DNA of 64,000 bases from Acanthacorydalis orientalis (GCA_034766995.1 CM068321.1:18044026-18108025), one strand, 5' to 3'. Shown: positions 36,527-50,557, counted from the stretch's first letter. Program-made: numbers and translations. Notes: generated by a model from the sequence alone, not told the origin.

Positions 36527-37864
36527 TTACTTGACTGCTTGGAAAACGACCATCAAAAGAAATCCGGCGATAATGAACACGCTCCTCTGCAACCGATACA
36601 CCCTTCGATGTTTCTCCCTGCTCAGCACTTCGAAGAATGTGATATAGAGCAACGCACCGGCTGAGATACCTTCGAGCGATACGATGGCGATTGATTTCGT
36701 CAACGAGTTCAATGACGATTGCAACGAGATAAGTAGTCCGACGACGATTCCTATCGGCGTGCAGATTGCCAATATGAACATGATTACGACGATGTTTCTC
36801 GTCCGTACGCAGGCCATAACCATTTCGAAACCGATACCGAATAATATGGTAATCGAGTGGACAAGCATTGATGTGAACATGAACCAAATACTTGTCACAT
36901 GCTCCTGTAGACCCATCGACATGCCCTCAAAGAACGAATGAATCGATATAGCGACAATTATAAGTATTCCTCGTAGGTTACGTCTCGCTTTCTTCTCTCC
37001 ATGTTCCCCGTTTTGCTCCTCCTCTGTGATTTCTGCGAGATGTCCATCGCTGTTTAAACGAACCAAGTGGCTATCGATCGATTTATTACTGATTATTGAT
37101 CCAGGCCGGGTGTCCCTTAATGATTCAGTTCGAGTACTTCTCGACGACCTACTGCTATATGATAACATTTTAGATCTAGCTATATTTTCCAAGTTCATCT
37201 TCATAACGTCGTCGATCGGTGTATAGTCATCCAGTTCTATATATCTGATAGGGGGATCAGAAATCTCTACATATGTTTCATTTTTATTGTTTCTCTTTAT
37301 TTTATCTAATTCGTTAATAGTTTCATCAATGTTTGTAAGGTTATCGTTTGCCTGGTTTATGGTAATCTTTTTTATAATATCACCATTTTGTACGACTTGA
37401 TTATTTTGCATCGGTTCGATCTTATTCGTATCGATCACTGTATCGACTTTGACCAATTTGGGATGTTCTTCGTTTGTTTCATCATTCCATTTCGTTATCA
37501 ACCAATGCATAAATTCTTCGATGAAATAAATAATAAGGAAACCGCAACAGACGAGCAGTTCAGAAAACGGAAATTCATTCTCTTCATTAAATTCCCAATA
37601 ATTTTTGAGTACATCCATAGCGAGTCCCACTTCAGGAATCATATGGAGGAAGCAAGTTGCAAATAGTACACCGCCGCCGAAACTCTGTAACCTTGCAAAG
37701 GAGCATTCGACTTTTCGACGTCTGTCCGCGATTATCGACGTCGTGTTGCCAGATTGGCCCCAGTTGATGACATAATAGAATATTTTGATCGGTAAAATAC
37801 CAGACATGAAACGTACAACCCCTAACATAATCGCTACGAATATCTTCGCTGAAACTTTATCCAT
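36527..37864 (-). CDS. ZIP zinc transporter, SLC39A1-3-like
   Basis: Imports zinc or related metals into the cytosol across the plasma membrane or a vesicle membrane. Uninterrupted 445-aa frame from ATG at 37864. Membrane segments: about 8-33, 59-79 (ending HMIPE), 103-123, 299-319 (HSFFEGMSMGLQ at 309-320, the ZIP metal-binding helix), 327-352, 357-381, 391-413 (LEGISAGALLYITFFEV), 428-444. The cytosolic loop between helices 3 and 4 is long (about 175 residues), acidic, and has a Ser/Arg run (SYSSRSSRSTRTES), a possible phosphorylation segment. Helix 5 has VHS where ZIP1-3 proteins usually have HK. The open frame reaches 37930 but begins there with TTG after a stop, so the longer version needs an upstream exon. 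Family call is firm; the exact paralogue is not. Confidence 0.92.
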   Translation of the reverse strand: MDKVSAKIFVAIMLGVVRFMSGILPIKIFYYVINWGQSGNTTSIIADRRRKVECSFARLQSFGGGVLFATCFLHMIPEVGLAMDVLKNYWEFNEENEFPFSELLVCCGFLIIYFIEEFMHWLITKWNDETNEEHPKLVKVDTVIDTNKIEPMQNNQVVQNGDIIKKITINQANDNLTNIDETINELDKIKRNNKNETYVEISDPPIRYIELDDYTPIDDVMKMNLENIARSKMLSYSSRSSRSTRTESLRDTRPGSIISNKSIDSHLVRLNSDGHLAEITEEEQNGEHGEKKARRNLRGILIIVAISIHSFFEGMSMGLQEHVTSIWFMFTSMLVHSITILFGIGFEMVMACVRTRNIVVIMFILAICTPIGIVVGLLISLQSSLNSLTKSIAIVSLEGISAGALLYITFFEVLSREKHRRVYRLQRSVFIIAGFLLMVVFQAVK

Positions 37865-38287
37865 TTTTGAAATAATACCATACACTAGTTTTGTATTTTT
37901 ATTCACGTTTTGAACACTGACCGAATTCAATTAGTAATTTAATAGAATATTTCATTTTTTTGCACTATCATGGTGTTTAGATAGTTCTTTATTTTAATTG
38001 GTCGAATAGTTGGACACTCACCACAATCTCATCTCATATATTTTCTTGTTGATTTTTGTATTCACTATTTTTTTTATTAAAACCACACAAAAACTTGTTT
38101 GTATGAAGCACTTTTTTAATAATTCAGTAACAAACAAGTTATAGAATGTCCATAGTAGTTATTTATTATTGTTATTATTTATGAATATAAAAAGTTATTA
38201 AAAATATGTTAAAAAAATAACATATCAAAGAGTTTTTAAGTATAACATTTATCACAGTTTGTTCATTTTTCTGTTCATTTAAGCTGT

Positions 38288-38290
<3 letters not shown>

Positions 38291-38371
<81 letters not shown>

Positions 38372-38398
38372 TATATGTGTGTGTGTGTATGTATATAA
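38291..38398. repeat. Compound (TA)n-(TG)n microsatellite
   Basis: About 80 nt of TA, then GCATATATGTGTGTGTGTATGTATATA. Confidence 0.95.
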
Positions 38399-38399
38399 A

Positions 38400-39885
38400 C
38401 GATATTTGAATATTTAAAATCAAATACAGAAATGCAGTAAGTTCTACATTATTAGCGATTGTCTAAAATTCGTATTTAACTAAACATAAAATATTAAATA
38501 ATTTTTCATTTTTGAAAGTATTGAATCTACACAAAGGCAGGAATTAATAACAAAATTTGCATTGTATGTACTTTTGGAAGAAAACCGATTGAAAACATTC
38601 TAAATATGGAAAAATGAATAATATAAGATTTACAGTAGTGATACAAAAGACCGTGATTAGAAGATAATAAAAAATGAATAATATAAAGAAATGTGTCTAT
38701 GATATGAGGATGGGAAGAAGATGAAACTGAAAATCTATGAAAGAAAGAGATTTAAATAAAGTATATCTTTTAATAAAATAACAAATTGAAAGTTAACAAT
38801 TTAAATATGTATTAAGTAAATTAGAAATAAGATTTTAATTTAAATACATTTCTTAGATTTATAAGAATTAACGTAATATCTAAAGAGAGATAAAATATCT
38901 TGTACAATTAATATATTTAACTTTAAATTATATATGAGAAAATGTGTATAGTCTATTATATATATATATATATATATATATAAAGATTTAAATCAAAAAT
39001 CCTATCTGAAAATAGTGAAATATTAATTGAAAAAGATTAATACTACTGTAAACAAATTATAAGACAAGAAACAAATTTCTGCAATTAATTAAATTACTCT
39101 AAAATTACCAAGCAATACATTTAATTGGTTTTAATCAGTAATTAAGAAGCATTGAAAAATATAAAGTCTTTATTCAGAAATATAAATTGCTTGGTTCGTT
39201 TAATAAATGTGTGATTTTAAACATCTGACATGTTTAAATAATGATGTCGAGTAGTCAAAAGTATTAATTAGTCGTTTATTTAAGTTATTAATCACTATGA
39301 AAAATGTTACACGGATAAAGAGAAGTATATTTGTTTAATTTTTATTATTTTATCTGACTGAAGGTTTAATATATGTTTATATGTACTTCTACGAATGAAT
39401 TATTGGATTTAAAAGAATTACTTTATTTACAAACAAAATATAATACAGGTGCCGCAAATATAAAATCTACTCGAATGTAGCCGAACTAATGAACAATTTA
39501 CAAGCACAAAATATTATTTGACTGTGTTCAGAAATTAACATATAATAGCGATAGAATAGAATTTTATTAATGAAGCTGAATTGTATAGTTCATTAATTTT
39601 TATGTTCGTCATTAACATTTTTGATCTTAAATATTATATATTGTGAACTAGTGTAATTATACTATCAAACAAATAATACATAATTACATTATAAGTAGCT
39701 ATATTTCAAGAAATATAATATGCATAGATTAAGTAATAACTTTTTAATGCTTTAAATAATAATTAAAATGTATTTATATGAACGAATATAAAAATCAATA
39801 AACTGAAAATAGACTTATAATATTATGCACTATATATAGAAAAAGTCAATTGATTGAAGATAGTACTATATAAAATAAGCTTATT

Positions 39886-39923
<38 letters not shown>

Positions 39924-40043
39924 ATACTCTAATGTGTACTTTGTAATGTTTTTTAAATACAAGAATGTGTTTACAACGAAAATTGAATTTATAACGAAAT
40001 TACATCGCACACTTATACTATGTACTTTATTTTGATCTTTATA

Positions 40044-40087
<44 letters not shown>

Positions 40088-40449
40088 AGAAAATATTTAA
40101 TTTCCGTAAAAACGACGATATGAATTTTGCGGGTATTTGCGAAAATAGCTATATAGTTTCTAAATTAGTTTTTAATGTGTTTCACAAATAAAATATAAGT
40201 ATATAAAAGAAATACAAGAAATATATATATATATATATGTACCTCTTCTCATACTTTTTAAGTACAATAGACTCTATTACAAAAGATTATATTTATTGTA
40301 AGCTGTTGATAAATATTTTTGTAGTGAAATTTAAAAAAATGTTCTAAAAGTTGTAGTAAAATTGAAAGTTAAGAAAAGTATTTAGATAAAAAATACGCAT
40401 AGTATTAATAAATAAATCACCAGATCAATTAAATAAATGTATATAAAAC

Positions 40450-40450
<1 letters not shown>
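38400..40450. other. AT-rich region upstream of the ZIP gene
   Basis: No gene. Four small TA arrays at 38957-38981, 39892-39920, 40050-40084 and 40219-40240. Confidence 0.5.

Positions 40451-40451
<1 letters not shown>

Positions 40452-40491
<40 letters not shown>
40452..40491. repeat. (TA)n array split by a mariner insertion
   Basis: About 40 nt of TA immediately left of the mariner; TATATATATA resumes just after its right end (41061-41070). Confidence 0.9.
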
Positions 40492-40492
<1 letters not shown>

Positions 40493-40495
<3 letters not shown>

Positions 40496-41054
40496 TTGGA
40501 TAGGAAAATAATTGCGGTCTTTGTTTCCTGAATTCTAGTCTTAATTTTTTTCATGAAAGTGTCTTTTCATCGTGTTCATGTTATTGTCATTTTAGATTGC
40601 ATTTTTCGTTCTGTATTTTAGTAACATTGACTGTGGTTTTATTATTTATTTTGTTTTAAATTGGGCTATTGAATTAAAAACGGAAAAGAAGTAAATAAGA
40701 GGAATTTTTTGTATGAATTCAAAACGGTTGGTAAAACATCAGAAACAGCTCGTAAAGTAAACGATACTTTTGGTGTGGGTACTGTTAAGGAACGTGCGGT
40801 GTAATGGTTGTTCCAAAAAAATTGTACTGGGGACGAGAGTCTTGAAGATGAAGAAGGTTGCGAGCGTCCTTCTTCAGTTCATAACAACCAACTGAAGGCG
40901 TTAGTTGAATCAGAATCACGCACAACAATTCGAGAGCTTGCACAAAAGTTAGACGTTAGTCATTCAACAGTTCTGGACCACTTAGATCCACTTAAATTAA
41001 AAAATTATATGAATTTTAAGGTCATAAACCGCAATTATTTTTCAATCAACCTAA
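40493..41054 (+). mobile_element. Internally deleted mariner (copy 1)
   Basis: Inverted ends TAGTTGGATAGGAAAATAAT and the complement of ATTATTTTTCAATCAACCTAA, both followed inward by TGCGGT. The frame from 40682 reads the N-terminal HTH part of a mariner transposase: FKTVGKTSETARKVN, then GDESLEDEEGCERPSSVHN and RELAQKLDVSHSTVLDHL, with a stop before WLFQKN. It then jumps to the C-terminal tail KNYMNFKVINRNYF. The catalytic DDD core is missing, so it cannot move itself. Flanked by TA. Confidence 0.85.
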
Positions 41055-41059
41055 TATGT

Positions 41060-42340
41060 ATATATATATAATATATAGTATCCTTTTATTATTTCGAGAG
41101 AACTATAGTGTTTACAAAATAACTTATAATCGAAACTTTTGAAAAGAAAAACTGGTGCTGTTTCTAAATAATTTTCCATAAATTCATAAATCTTCATTTC
41201 TATAAATATTTGATATAGGTTTACACTATTTTTTAAACAATTTTGCGTTTGAACTCTTTTTAGATTTATAATTTAATCTCTTGTAATATAATTTCACTTT
41301 TAGTTAAGATATAGAGAAATACGTGGAGTGGTGGTCTATGTTAAATTTAACTAAATTTTTCAAAAATTTGGTCCTATAAATTGTTACATTTGTGGTATAT
41401 TTACATATGTATATGTATATCTATTAAGTCTAATTTTTAATACGTTCTAGTACCTAGAATGAAAATCATTCATTTTTGAAATTCCATTAGATGTGATGGT
41501 TTTTATTGAAAAACGCTATGAAATACTGTTTTCGTTTTATAATGAAATTTATATATAAAAAAATATTAGAATCACGGAACGGTTTGGACGACTAGGTTTC
41601 AATGATCTTAATCTGAAACATTATTTGTAACTGATAAAAATTAAATGGCATTAGATATTGAACGATAATTATTTTTTATTTTTTCCCGTTATGAATTTTC
41701 TGAAGATATTTTCAGAACAAAAAGTTCAAATCTTCTAAAAATCTTAACGATTTTAATTAGAAATTTTTGCATAACAATCACTGATATTTACTACAACCAA
41801 ATTTATTTCAATTTAAGGTATTAAATCATTTGATGAGAGAAAAACATAGTTTTTTAAATTATTTAAAAACGCAAGTTTCTAACTAACATTACTTTTAAAT
41901 ATTATATTAATAGTAACACTTTTTTAATATGTTATTGGTGTGAAAACAGTAAGTTTTTTAAAGAATTCTATTAACATTTCATGTAAGAACTGTTAATGAA
42001 GTTTCGAAAACGTTCTATATATTGAATATTAATTTTTAAATATTTTAATTAAATATTATTTTATCGAAATTGCATATTACATCGTGTTATGTAAAGATAA
42101 GATAAATTTTCAATTTGATTGAAAAGTTTGTTGTTTTTAAGTAGTTGTTATTTAATGATATCATTTAATTGATATTAAAGAATGAATGTTTTAAGATTTA
42201 AATGATTGCTGATTGAGAACATCACTTTTTTTAAATTGTGTTTGTTATAGGAAATAGAAATAACATATTTCAATGAACCGAGAAATAAACTATTATTTAG
42301 TAAATTCGTAATAAATGGTTTTGAGGTACAGAAAAATCAC
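41060..42340. other. AT-rich non-coding stretch
   Basis: Nothing recognisable between the mariner and the CFAP53 promoter region. Confidence 0.5.
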
Positions 42341-42349
42341 CTGAAAAGT

Positions 42350-42766
42350 AATCCGTGCCGCTACGAAACGTCGTTACGTTTAACTGAACCGTCGCCGTTC
42401 GATTCCTTATAGAACAGACATATTAAAAAACGATCACGTAATGTTAAACACTGGAGATATTGCATTTTTAGTGCGGGTTGAATGCACGTTCGTGCGTGAT
42501 GAGATACGGTCTAGTGTAAGAACAACAACAACAGAGCCCGCGCACACACAGGCCTTTAATGTATGACGCGGTAACTATGACGACGTGTCAGAAAAAAAAA
42601 CACCATAAACAAATACGGTGTGCAGTTGTGGTCGTGCCGTTCGGTCGCGTTTCACGCCTTATTAAATTTTTCATTGTTTACAGTTTCATAAAAGTTAAGT
42701 GTTTATCGATACATTGGCACGGGACACGTCGTTCGCACACACACACGTACACAGAATCGTTCAATT
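42350..42766 (+). promoter_or_regulatory. CpG-rich upstream region and probable 5' UTR of CFAP53
   Basis: This stretch is clearly richer in C+G and CpG than its flanks (CGCTACGAAACGTCG, CCGTCGCCGTTCG, GACGACGTGTCAG). It directly precedes the CFAP53 ATG and faces the ZIP gene 4.5 kb to the left. GGTAAC at 42570-42575 matches one half of an RFX X-box, the site common in ciliary promoters, but the other half is poor. The minus strand also shows TTTTCAG/GTGATT near 42352, a possible non-coding ZIP exon end. Confidence 0.45.
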
Positions 42767-43051
42767 ATGTTCGGCGAGTTTCCAAAACCGAAGAAGATCA
42801 ACGTTTTGCCGCATGTCGAGCCGCATGTCATAGATGTGCCAGGCACGTCACACGTTCATTGCGGCCATGTGAGTGAACATTATTGTCGTGTAATAATAGC
42901 GAACATGTTTAATATTCATTGTGGTCGATGTCAAAGGTATCATTTACAGCTATTCATTATTTAAAATGAGTTGTAGAAACATCTTCGACAGTTTTCATTT
43001 CTGACATTCATTTGACCGAATAATAATAAGCTCTATTTTAAAATACATTGC

Positions 43052-43110
<59 letters not shown>

Positions 43111-45749
43111 GTTTTTTTTATACATTTATTCTAACTTTTGACTAATATTTATTTTGCATAAGACGGTTATAGTTACGCTTTCAGTCACAAATACCATATT
43201 TTTTGTATCTTTACCGTTAGAAAAATGATTATTTCTCATCGATTTTAAACGGTCCTTCTTCTTCGATAGCACCACAGCCCAAACCGATCCTTGCCCTTTT
43301 CAGTTTTCTGCCTCCAGACATTCCTCTGTCTGGTAGTCCTTCCCCATTTCCTTATTCCCAACAGTTTTCCTGCATGCTTCTCTGCATTGTCGATCCATCT
43401 GAGCCTTGGCTTGTCTATACGTCTTCTTTCGCCTGGTTGTTCATCCAAGCTCCTTTTTGGTACTCTTGAGTGCGGCATTCAATCAGTATGATCTGCCCAT
43501 TGCAAGCGGAGCATTTTTATAAAGACTGATAGTTTTGGTTCCCTATCAACTTTATATAATTCGAAGTTGTAGCGTATTCTCCATATATCTCCATCGTTTA
43601 CTGGTCCAAATATCCTTCTCATCATTCTTTGTTCTTTCGACGGTGTCCAACATTTCTGCGGTCTTAGCTGACATGATCCACGCTCTTTCTCCATAAGATA
43701 TGATATAGTACTGATGACGGTTTTATACAGTCGGATTTTGGTCTTCCTATACAAATTTTTCGATTTTATTATGGAAAAAACGCGAAATCTCCTCTATTTG
43801 CTGCTGCTATTCGTTTTTGAATTCGTCTTGAGATTCCACATTCTCATTGGTGATGTTTGAACCAAGATATGTGAAATTGTTTACAACCTCGCAATTGTAA
43901 TCATCGATGGTGACGTTTTGACCTAATCTTCTCTTTCGTCTTCTACTTTGCATCATTAGTTTGCTTTTATTCTCATTCATTCTAAAATAAATGTCTGCTT
44001 CAGCGGTCTCAAAGGGTTCAAAGACTTCTTTAATAGCAAGTGTAGATCTTCCCATGATATTTAAGTCATCAGCATATTCCGCTATTTGTTGTGCTTTGTT
44101 GAGTATGGTGGAGTTCACGTTTACTAGGATAGTCCGTACTACACCTCCATTTAAAGGAAATCAAATATAATTGTGTTAAAAATAATATATGTAGACCCTT
44201 TACTTATTAATCGTTCATCGTATATACTATTATCATCATATTTAGCTATTAACAATTCAAGATGGATAAAAATTCTCACAACTTCTTCCATTTTGAATAA
44301 TTCAGTGCTTTTTTTCCGAACATTTCTTATTGATTTTCTAATGCTCTCATCCTACATATTTTTTATCTTCTTTTAAACTTTCCTAGTTCTTGGCTGCTAG
44401 TCAATATTATATACTCGTGTATATATATATATATATATAGTGTTAGATTCATTTTTTATGTACTTTTGCAATATTTATAATTTGTCGTGAGAATTTCAGT
44501 ATTAATTTAATTATTATTCAATAATATTTCAAGATAATTTTTCAATTGAACATACTTATACAATATTTTTCTAAAATTCTCAGTACATATATTTTTATAA
44601 GACTATAAATAGTTGATTATTTATATTTTTAATTTGAATAAACTCCATTTTGTATTCATATCAACTTTAATAAACATAGTGTAAAAAACATCATATACGC
44701 TTTTATTTACAGATCAACTTCTTATCCGTATATTTAAGGGTTAAAAACGTAGGTCATCATAATTCATAACGCGCCCACTCTTATATGTGAAGGCAATCAA
44801 TCAATATGATATGTTTTAAAATTATATGTTTGTGATATGAAATCGATCGTATAATTTATTCATAAAGATAGAACATCAAAACGTTTATATAATTATCTAT
44901 ACATTTTTTATTGACGTTCTGAATTAATTTATATTCAGTATTCTGGTATATTTTTAGTATCAATAAAATTTGTAGAAAATATTTTACTGGATCCGACGTA
45001 TTTTAAGATAAATATTATTTAGAATGGTACTCCATCTCCCTGTACGTTTTCTAATACTACTCTTGTACTAAAAATAAGTACATGTATTAAGTACATATAC
45101 TAAAACGTATCATTATTTTTAATTCTTTTAGAGACTATTGACAATTGAATGTTATAAAACGTTTAAGATACTTTCATTCTTAATAAAATGGAATTTATAC
45201 CCGGATTTAATCTCATGACCTGTTCATGATTGTCTTACTGTACTAGTTAGTGAAAAACGCATGCGTACATTGAAAATAATTACATATACAAATATATGAA
45301 GTATCAAAAAAGAAAATCAGATTCTTAAGTTCATCAATAACTTGACTATACGTACGCACAATGATCGTCACTTTCTCAACTGAAAATAATTGTTCGGGAA
45401 AAAAGCCTGGTCACTTACCTTGAACTTGCGTGACGCATCTTAATATATTTTGACACGTATGTACGTGCAGCAACAGTAATAATTCTGTATAGTCGTTCGT
45501 AATAACACTGTAATCAATTTTTTATGGTTGTATTGTAACCTATTAACCGAATTTCTCGTAGCTTTTGCAGACTTTTCATTAATCGATATGCGATTAAGTC
45601 TATCGAATATGTGTTATACACTTGGATCGTTTTGACGATTATTTCAAAAAAATCATAATTGACATATGAGAATATAGAACCTGTTAAAAAATACGATTTC
45701 TGAAGATAACTTCTGTAACAGCTTCCAAAACTTATATATTTCCTCTCAG

Positions 45750-45787
<38 letters not shown>

Positions 45788-46678
45788 GAGAGAGAGAGAG
45801 AGAGTCTTATATGTAGAAAGCAAAGTGAAAAATGGAATTACATAGAAAATTAAATAAAATTTACTTTTCTAATAGTTTTTTTTATTCACTTAGTGAACTT
45901 TTTTTATTAAACTATATATATATATATATACACATACATACGTACATACACATACGTGTGTGTAATATATTAAATATGTATCTTTACTTCACATTTATGT
46001 ACTTTATAGAGTGATACATTTTATATAAGTAAAAAGGAAGATTAAGTTCACTAATTGATTCAAACATGAGTGTATCTTCAAGCGTTCATTATTCATCAAA
46101 CACAGCCATACAAATGATTTATACGTGCACATGATGTCAATAATTTAAGTTAAAAAAATTGTTCTAGTGAATGAAATTCGTCATAAATTAATCTATGTGC
46201 AAATGTGTATTCCAACGAATTCGTCCAATAGAGAGATAAATGCATCCAATTATATAAATTGATACAGACGTACGTGCGCTGTGAGTGAATTCTAAGATAA
46301 TTTGATATATGCTACGCATGTATTTAGCCTCGAGACTCAATTCAGTAATCAATGATGATGATCTCTCGAATAAGATCCGTGGCACAAGACCATGACACCT
46401 GTACGAATTTCCGAAATTTGCGTTTATAGATGTGAAAGAGTAAAGTTCGCTTTTTTTTTTATTTCGCCTGAAGGAAGATCAATTATTCAATCTCTATTAG
46501 AGAATGAAATGTAGACTTCTTCTTATACTGATGTCATGCAACAATTTATTTAAATATATCTATTATATACGTATTATCATCATTATTAATATTATTACTA
46601 GTCTTTGTTGGTTTGAAATTCGATGAAAATTACTAGCAATTTGTTTTTATCAATTCAATATTTTTATTTATATAATAT

Positions 46679-46732
<54 letters not shown>

Positions 46733-48107
46733 TCTGTATACTAACTATCAAATTTACACTTTGATACAAGTGGAATTGATTTCGAAATTAGAATGATTCT
46801 TGATACTCTGGAAGTATTTTTTTAGATATAATTATTAAGAGTTTTATGTATAATTTATTGAATGTTCAATTATCTTAAGTTTAAAATTACTAAAATCAAT
46901 ATTTCTATATATTTTTGACCGTTAATGTACAATTTTTGATTCTAGAATAAGTAGTTGTAAAAAGAATTGATTTTTTTATTTAATATTCCTGCAGAAAAAA
47001 TATTTAGTGAATATTCTGGTTTTCTGCACCAAAGAAATTAATCTTTTATAAAATGATAGAATTTTGAAAGGCCAATAGTCTATAAATGAAAAAAAAGAAA
47101 AAAAGAAAAATAATTTGATGTTTATTAAAAATCTTCAACTTAATAAATGGAGAATAAGTATCGTTGTGAATGACTAACAAAAAAACATTGCTTCATTAAA
47201 ATTTATTTTATAAATATTTATAGTAATAAGAGTAATAACTAAAAATAAGTCAATTAGAATAGCAAATTCAGTGATACGGTTTCCAAAAAGGAAAAATGCA
47301 TTAATTTTTACTGATTTCTCCCTAAATCTATATTATTTTTAATTATTATGCATTTATTGCAAAAAAAATGATTCAACATGTAATAATATAGTTTATTTAA
47401 AGAAGGAGTGCTCTATACAAAATTAAACATTCATTATCCAGCTTTTTATAATTTTTTCACTTCAACAAAAATCACTTTTGCTATAAAAAAACATTTTTCA
47501 ATTAAATTTTTCCCCCTTATTAAACTTCTTAAATAACTGAATACCCGCTAAACTTTTATGTATTCGTAATCTTTTTTAAGTTTCCCATCTGATTTGTTCT
47601 ATTATTTAGTTGGAATTATCCAATCTGAAAAGTATATTTAAAACATTATCATTTGTTAAACATGTTCAGATATGATTTAATATGTTGTCCGTTGTTATGC
47701 AAACTTTTAACAGTTATTTTAGAAACCTTGACTCATTAAATTTCTGAGAAATTTAAATTATCGAATAATTAATCTTTCACTAAATAAAACTGCGAGCGCA
47801 AATAATATCGCAGAACTATTCAGCTGCTAGCAAAAAAAAAAAAAAAATGAAATATTCGCTTAAAAGTGATCATTTATTTTATGAACATTCAGAAAAGATT
47901 TTCTGAAAACCTATTACGTTTTTCCATATATTAAGTACACATACACTAATTACACACACACAATGTTTTTGCGCCGTGATTTACAGCAGTCACATACGAT
48001 ATCCATCTTGTCGTCCATTTCTTGCATATGTATTTTGACTTCTCATAATAAGCATTGTTATGCATACGTACATACATACATACATACATACATATATACA
48101 TACATAT

Positions 48108-48170
<63 letters not shown>

Positions 48171-50506
48171 AAAACATTACGCACGACTATCATAAAATAT
48201 ACATAAATTTTTTAATAGTATTTAATGTATCGTGCAAAATAATTTCATTTTAAAGCTGAACTTCTGGTTATATTTTAATAAATATAAAAGTACGTAATAC
48301 TAGTATTAAAGTGAGATAATTTGTGAAAGGCTATAAATTATAAAGTTTTATTGAAAATTAATCTATGTATTAAAGATAGAAAGCATGCTTCAAATAATAA
48401 ACTTAATAAAGTTTATTATAAATTACCTTTTTTAATTTGTTATGTCAGACGATATTCTACAAAATATATATTAAACACTTTTTACACTGTTATTGTCAAT
48501 GAAAGGAAAAACAGAATCGTATCTTATTATTTTTATAAACAACTTCTTGACCATTCATCTGTTAAAAATAAGATATTGAAATTGAACTTTTTGTTAAAAA
48601 AATGCTTTCTTTACAGGTCGGCAGAATGCCTGGGTCGAACTATCGATACCAGATGATGTTATGGGAACAACGGAAATCTTCCCTTAGAGACCACCAGGTC
48701 GCTGGTGTGAACGATGAGTTGAGAGAGAACGAATACAGAATGAAATTCGAAACACACACAGCGAAACGAGGCTTGAACAGAGATATTATGAAACGTGTCA
48801 ATAAATTGATGGACGAGTACGAATTCAACATCCAGATTAAACGAGAAAGGTATGTACCTTTTTTTATTACAATGAAAGATTTGTTTTATATTTAAATATA
48901 AACTATAACTTTCGTTAAATCTCGATACAATGAGATTTTAGTTTTTTTTTAATTTCTTTACTAATAATATATGGAATCTTAACGATATTATTTATCGAGA
49001 ATAAATAGTTTTAGTATCTGATATTGATATATAACACAGCCATAATTTATTATGATAGTGTTATAATAATCTCAATAAGATATTAATAAAGTTAGAGAGA
49101 AAAATAGTAAAAAATAGAATTTAAATATTTCAAGTGCTAGTTTGAAAACTTTTAAACTTTTTTTAAATAAATCGTCTTGAACGCTGTATCAGTTCAGTGT
49201 TTAACAATATTTTAAAATTATTGCGATAAATATGAGAGTCTAGCTTTTATTTTAAAGTCGGTAAGTCAAATGTTAATTGTTTTATTGTACATCACTTTAA
49301 TCAATATTATTATCGATGTGTGAATTGAAGTGGTCATTGCTGAATGTTGGTTACTGTTAATCATTTATCTGAGTTCTGTCTGAGATTCTTTCGTTCAATA
49401 AAAAACATTTGTCTCAAATTCGTTATGAAAATATATCTTGACAATTCTCTAAAATAATTTAAATAAAAAATTGATTTTTTAAATACTCATCAAATAACAA
49501 TTTTAGAAATTATAATTTGATGTTTTTATACCTGTGACACCTTTGATGTGTTGCCATGACGGTGTTCGTTCTTTTGGATTATATGAGTGTCTGCTCACCA
49601 CTACTAGTTTCAGCACATTTGTCATCTATAACTAGACATTAGGACTCTAATTTATAATATCCGTTTGAAAATTGAATACGTGCAGAACTAGTAGTGGAGA
49701 ATAGATACTCAGATGAATCAAAGGATGAAAATCACAAGGATAACGATTTTTATTCATTTTTAACCCGAGTAAAAGTAATAAAATTATAATTGTTTTATTA
49801 TTTCTTATTTTATGATATTGTTTTTCAATATTTCAGTAATTAAAATATATATGTTTAGAACAAATAATATCATTATCGGCACTAATAGAAAAAATAATAT
49901 TATTGTTTTTCTAAGTTAGTGTTTATTTCTGATTTTTTACTCGAAATATCATTAGACAACCCTTTATATTTTAATGCGGTCGAAAGTGAAGACCATATTG
50001 AAATAAATTATAACCATCAATACGGTGTGAAAAGTTGTCATCTCATGAACCGTTTTTGTGTTTTAACATTTAACACTCCGAAAAAATAATTGAATATTGT
50101 ATTAATAAGACCAAATGTTCATAGTTTTCATAAAATAATTGGATGTTTCCGTTTTTTTATTTATATTTAAATATCGTTTATTACTTAATATTAATAATTA
50201 ATGTCATTTGAATTTTAAAATGTTTCCTCTAAAGCTGAAAACAGGGTGTTTTCATGTTCGAATAAACTTCCATACTAAGTAATAACATTATATTAATAAA
50301 TAAGTAATCATCCGAAAAGATCAAAATAATTTCAAGTTTAGCATCCTTGTCATTTATGTCACACCATTTAGTAAAGTGTACATATTCGCGAATTTCATTT
50401 TTTTTGATTAAATATATTCAATATCCTTAAGGACAGTTGAATATTAAAAATTGTCGTTGTTTCATAAATATTTATAATTATTAATGCGATGAATATTTTT
50501 AATGTC

Positions 50507-50557
<51 letters not shown>

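Noticed and set aside
36684..37666. Plus-strand frames of 66-92 aa and a minus-strand 126-aa frame over the ZIP gene
   Set aside because: Shadows of the ZIP coding sequence in other frames.
40808..41071. Open frame of 87 aa as a host helix-turn-helix gene
   Set aside because: It is the N-terminal part of a mariner transposase between mariner terminal repeats.
42559..42876. 105-aa plus-strand frame over CFAP53 exon 1
   Set aside because: A different frame from the CFAP53 exon, runs over its donor site, low-complexity His/Arg-rich content from 5' UTR sequence.
43291..43491. Plus-strand 66-aa frame
   Set aside because: Antisense to the LINE reverse-transcriptase fragment.
48061..48120. Short regular CATA repeats as a CRISPR-like array
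   Set aside because: Simple tetranucleotide microsatellite in a eukaryotic genome, with no unique spacers.
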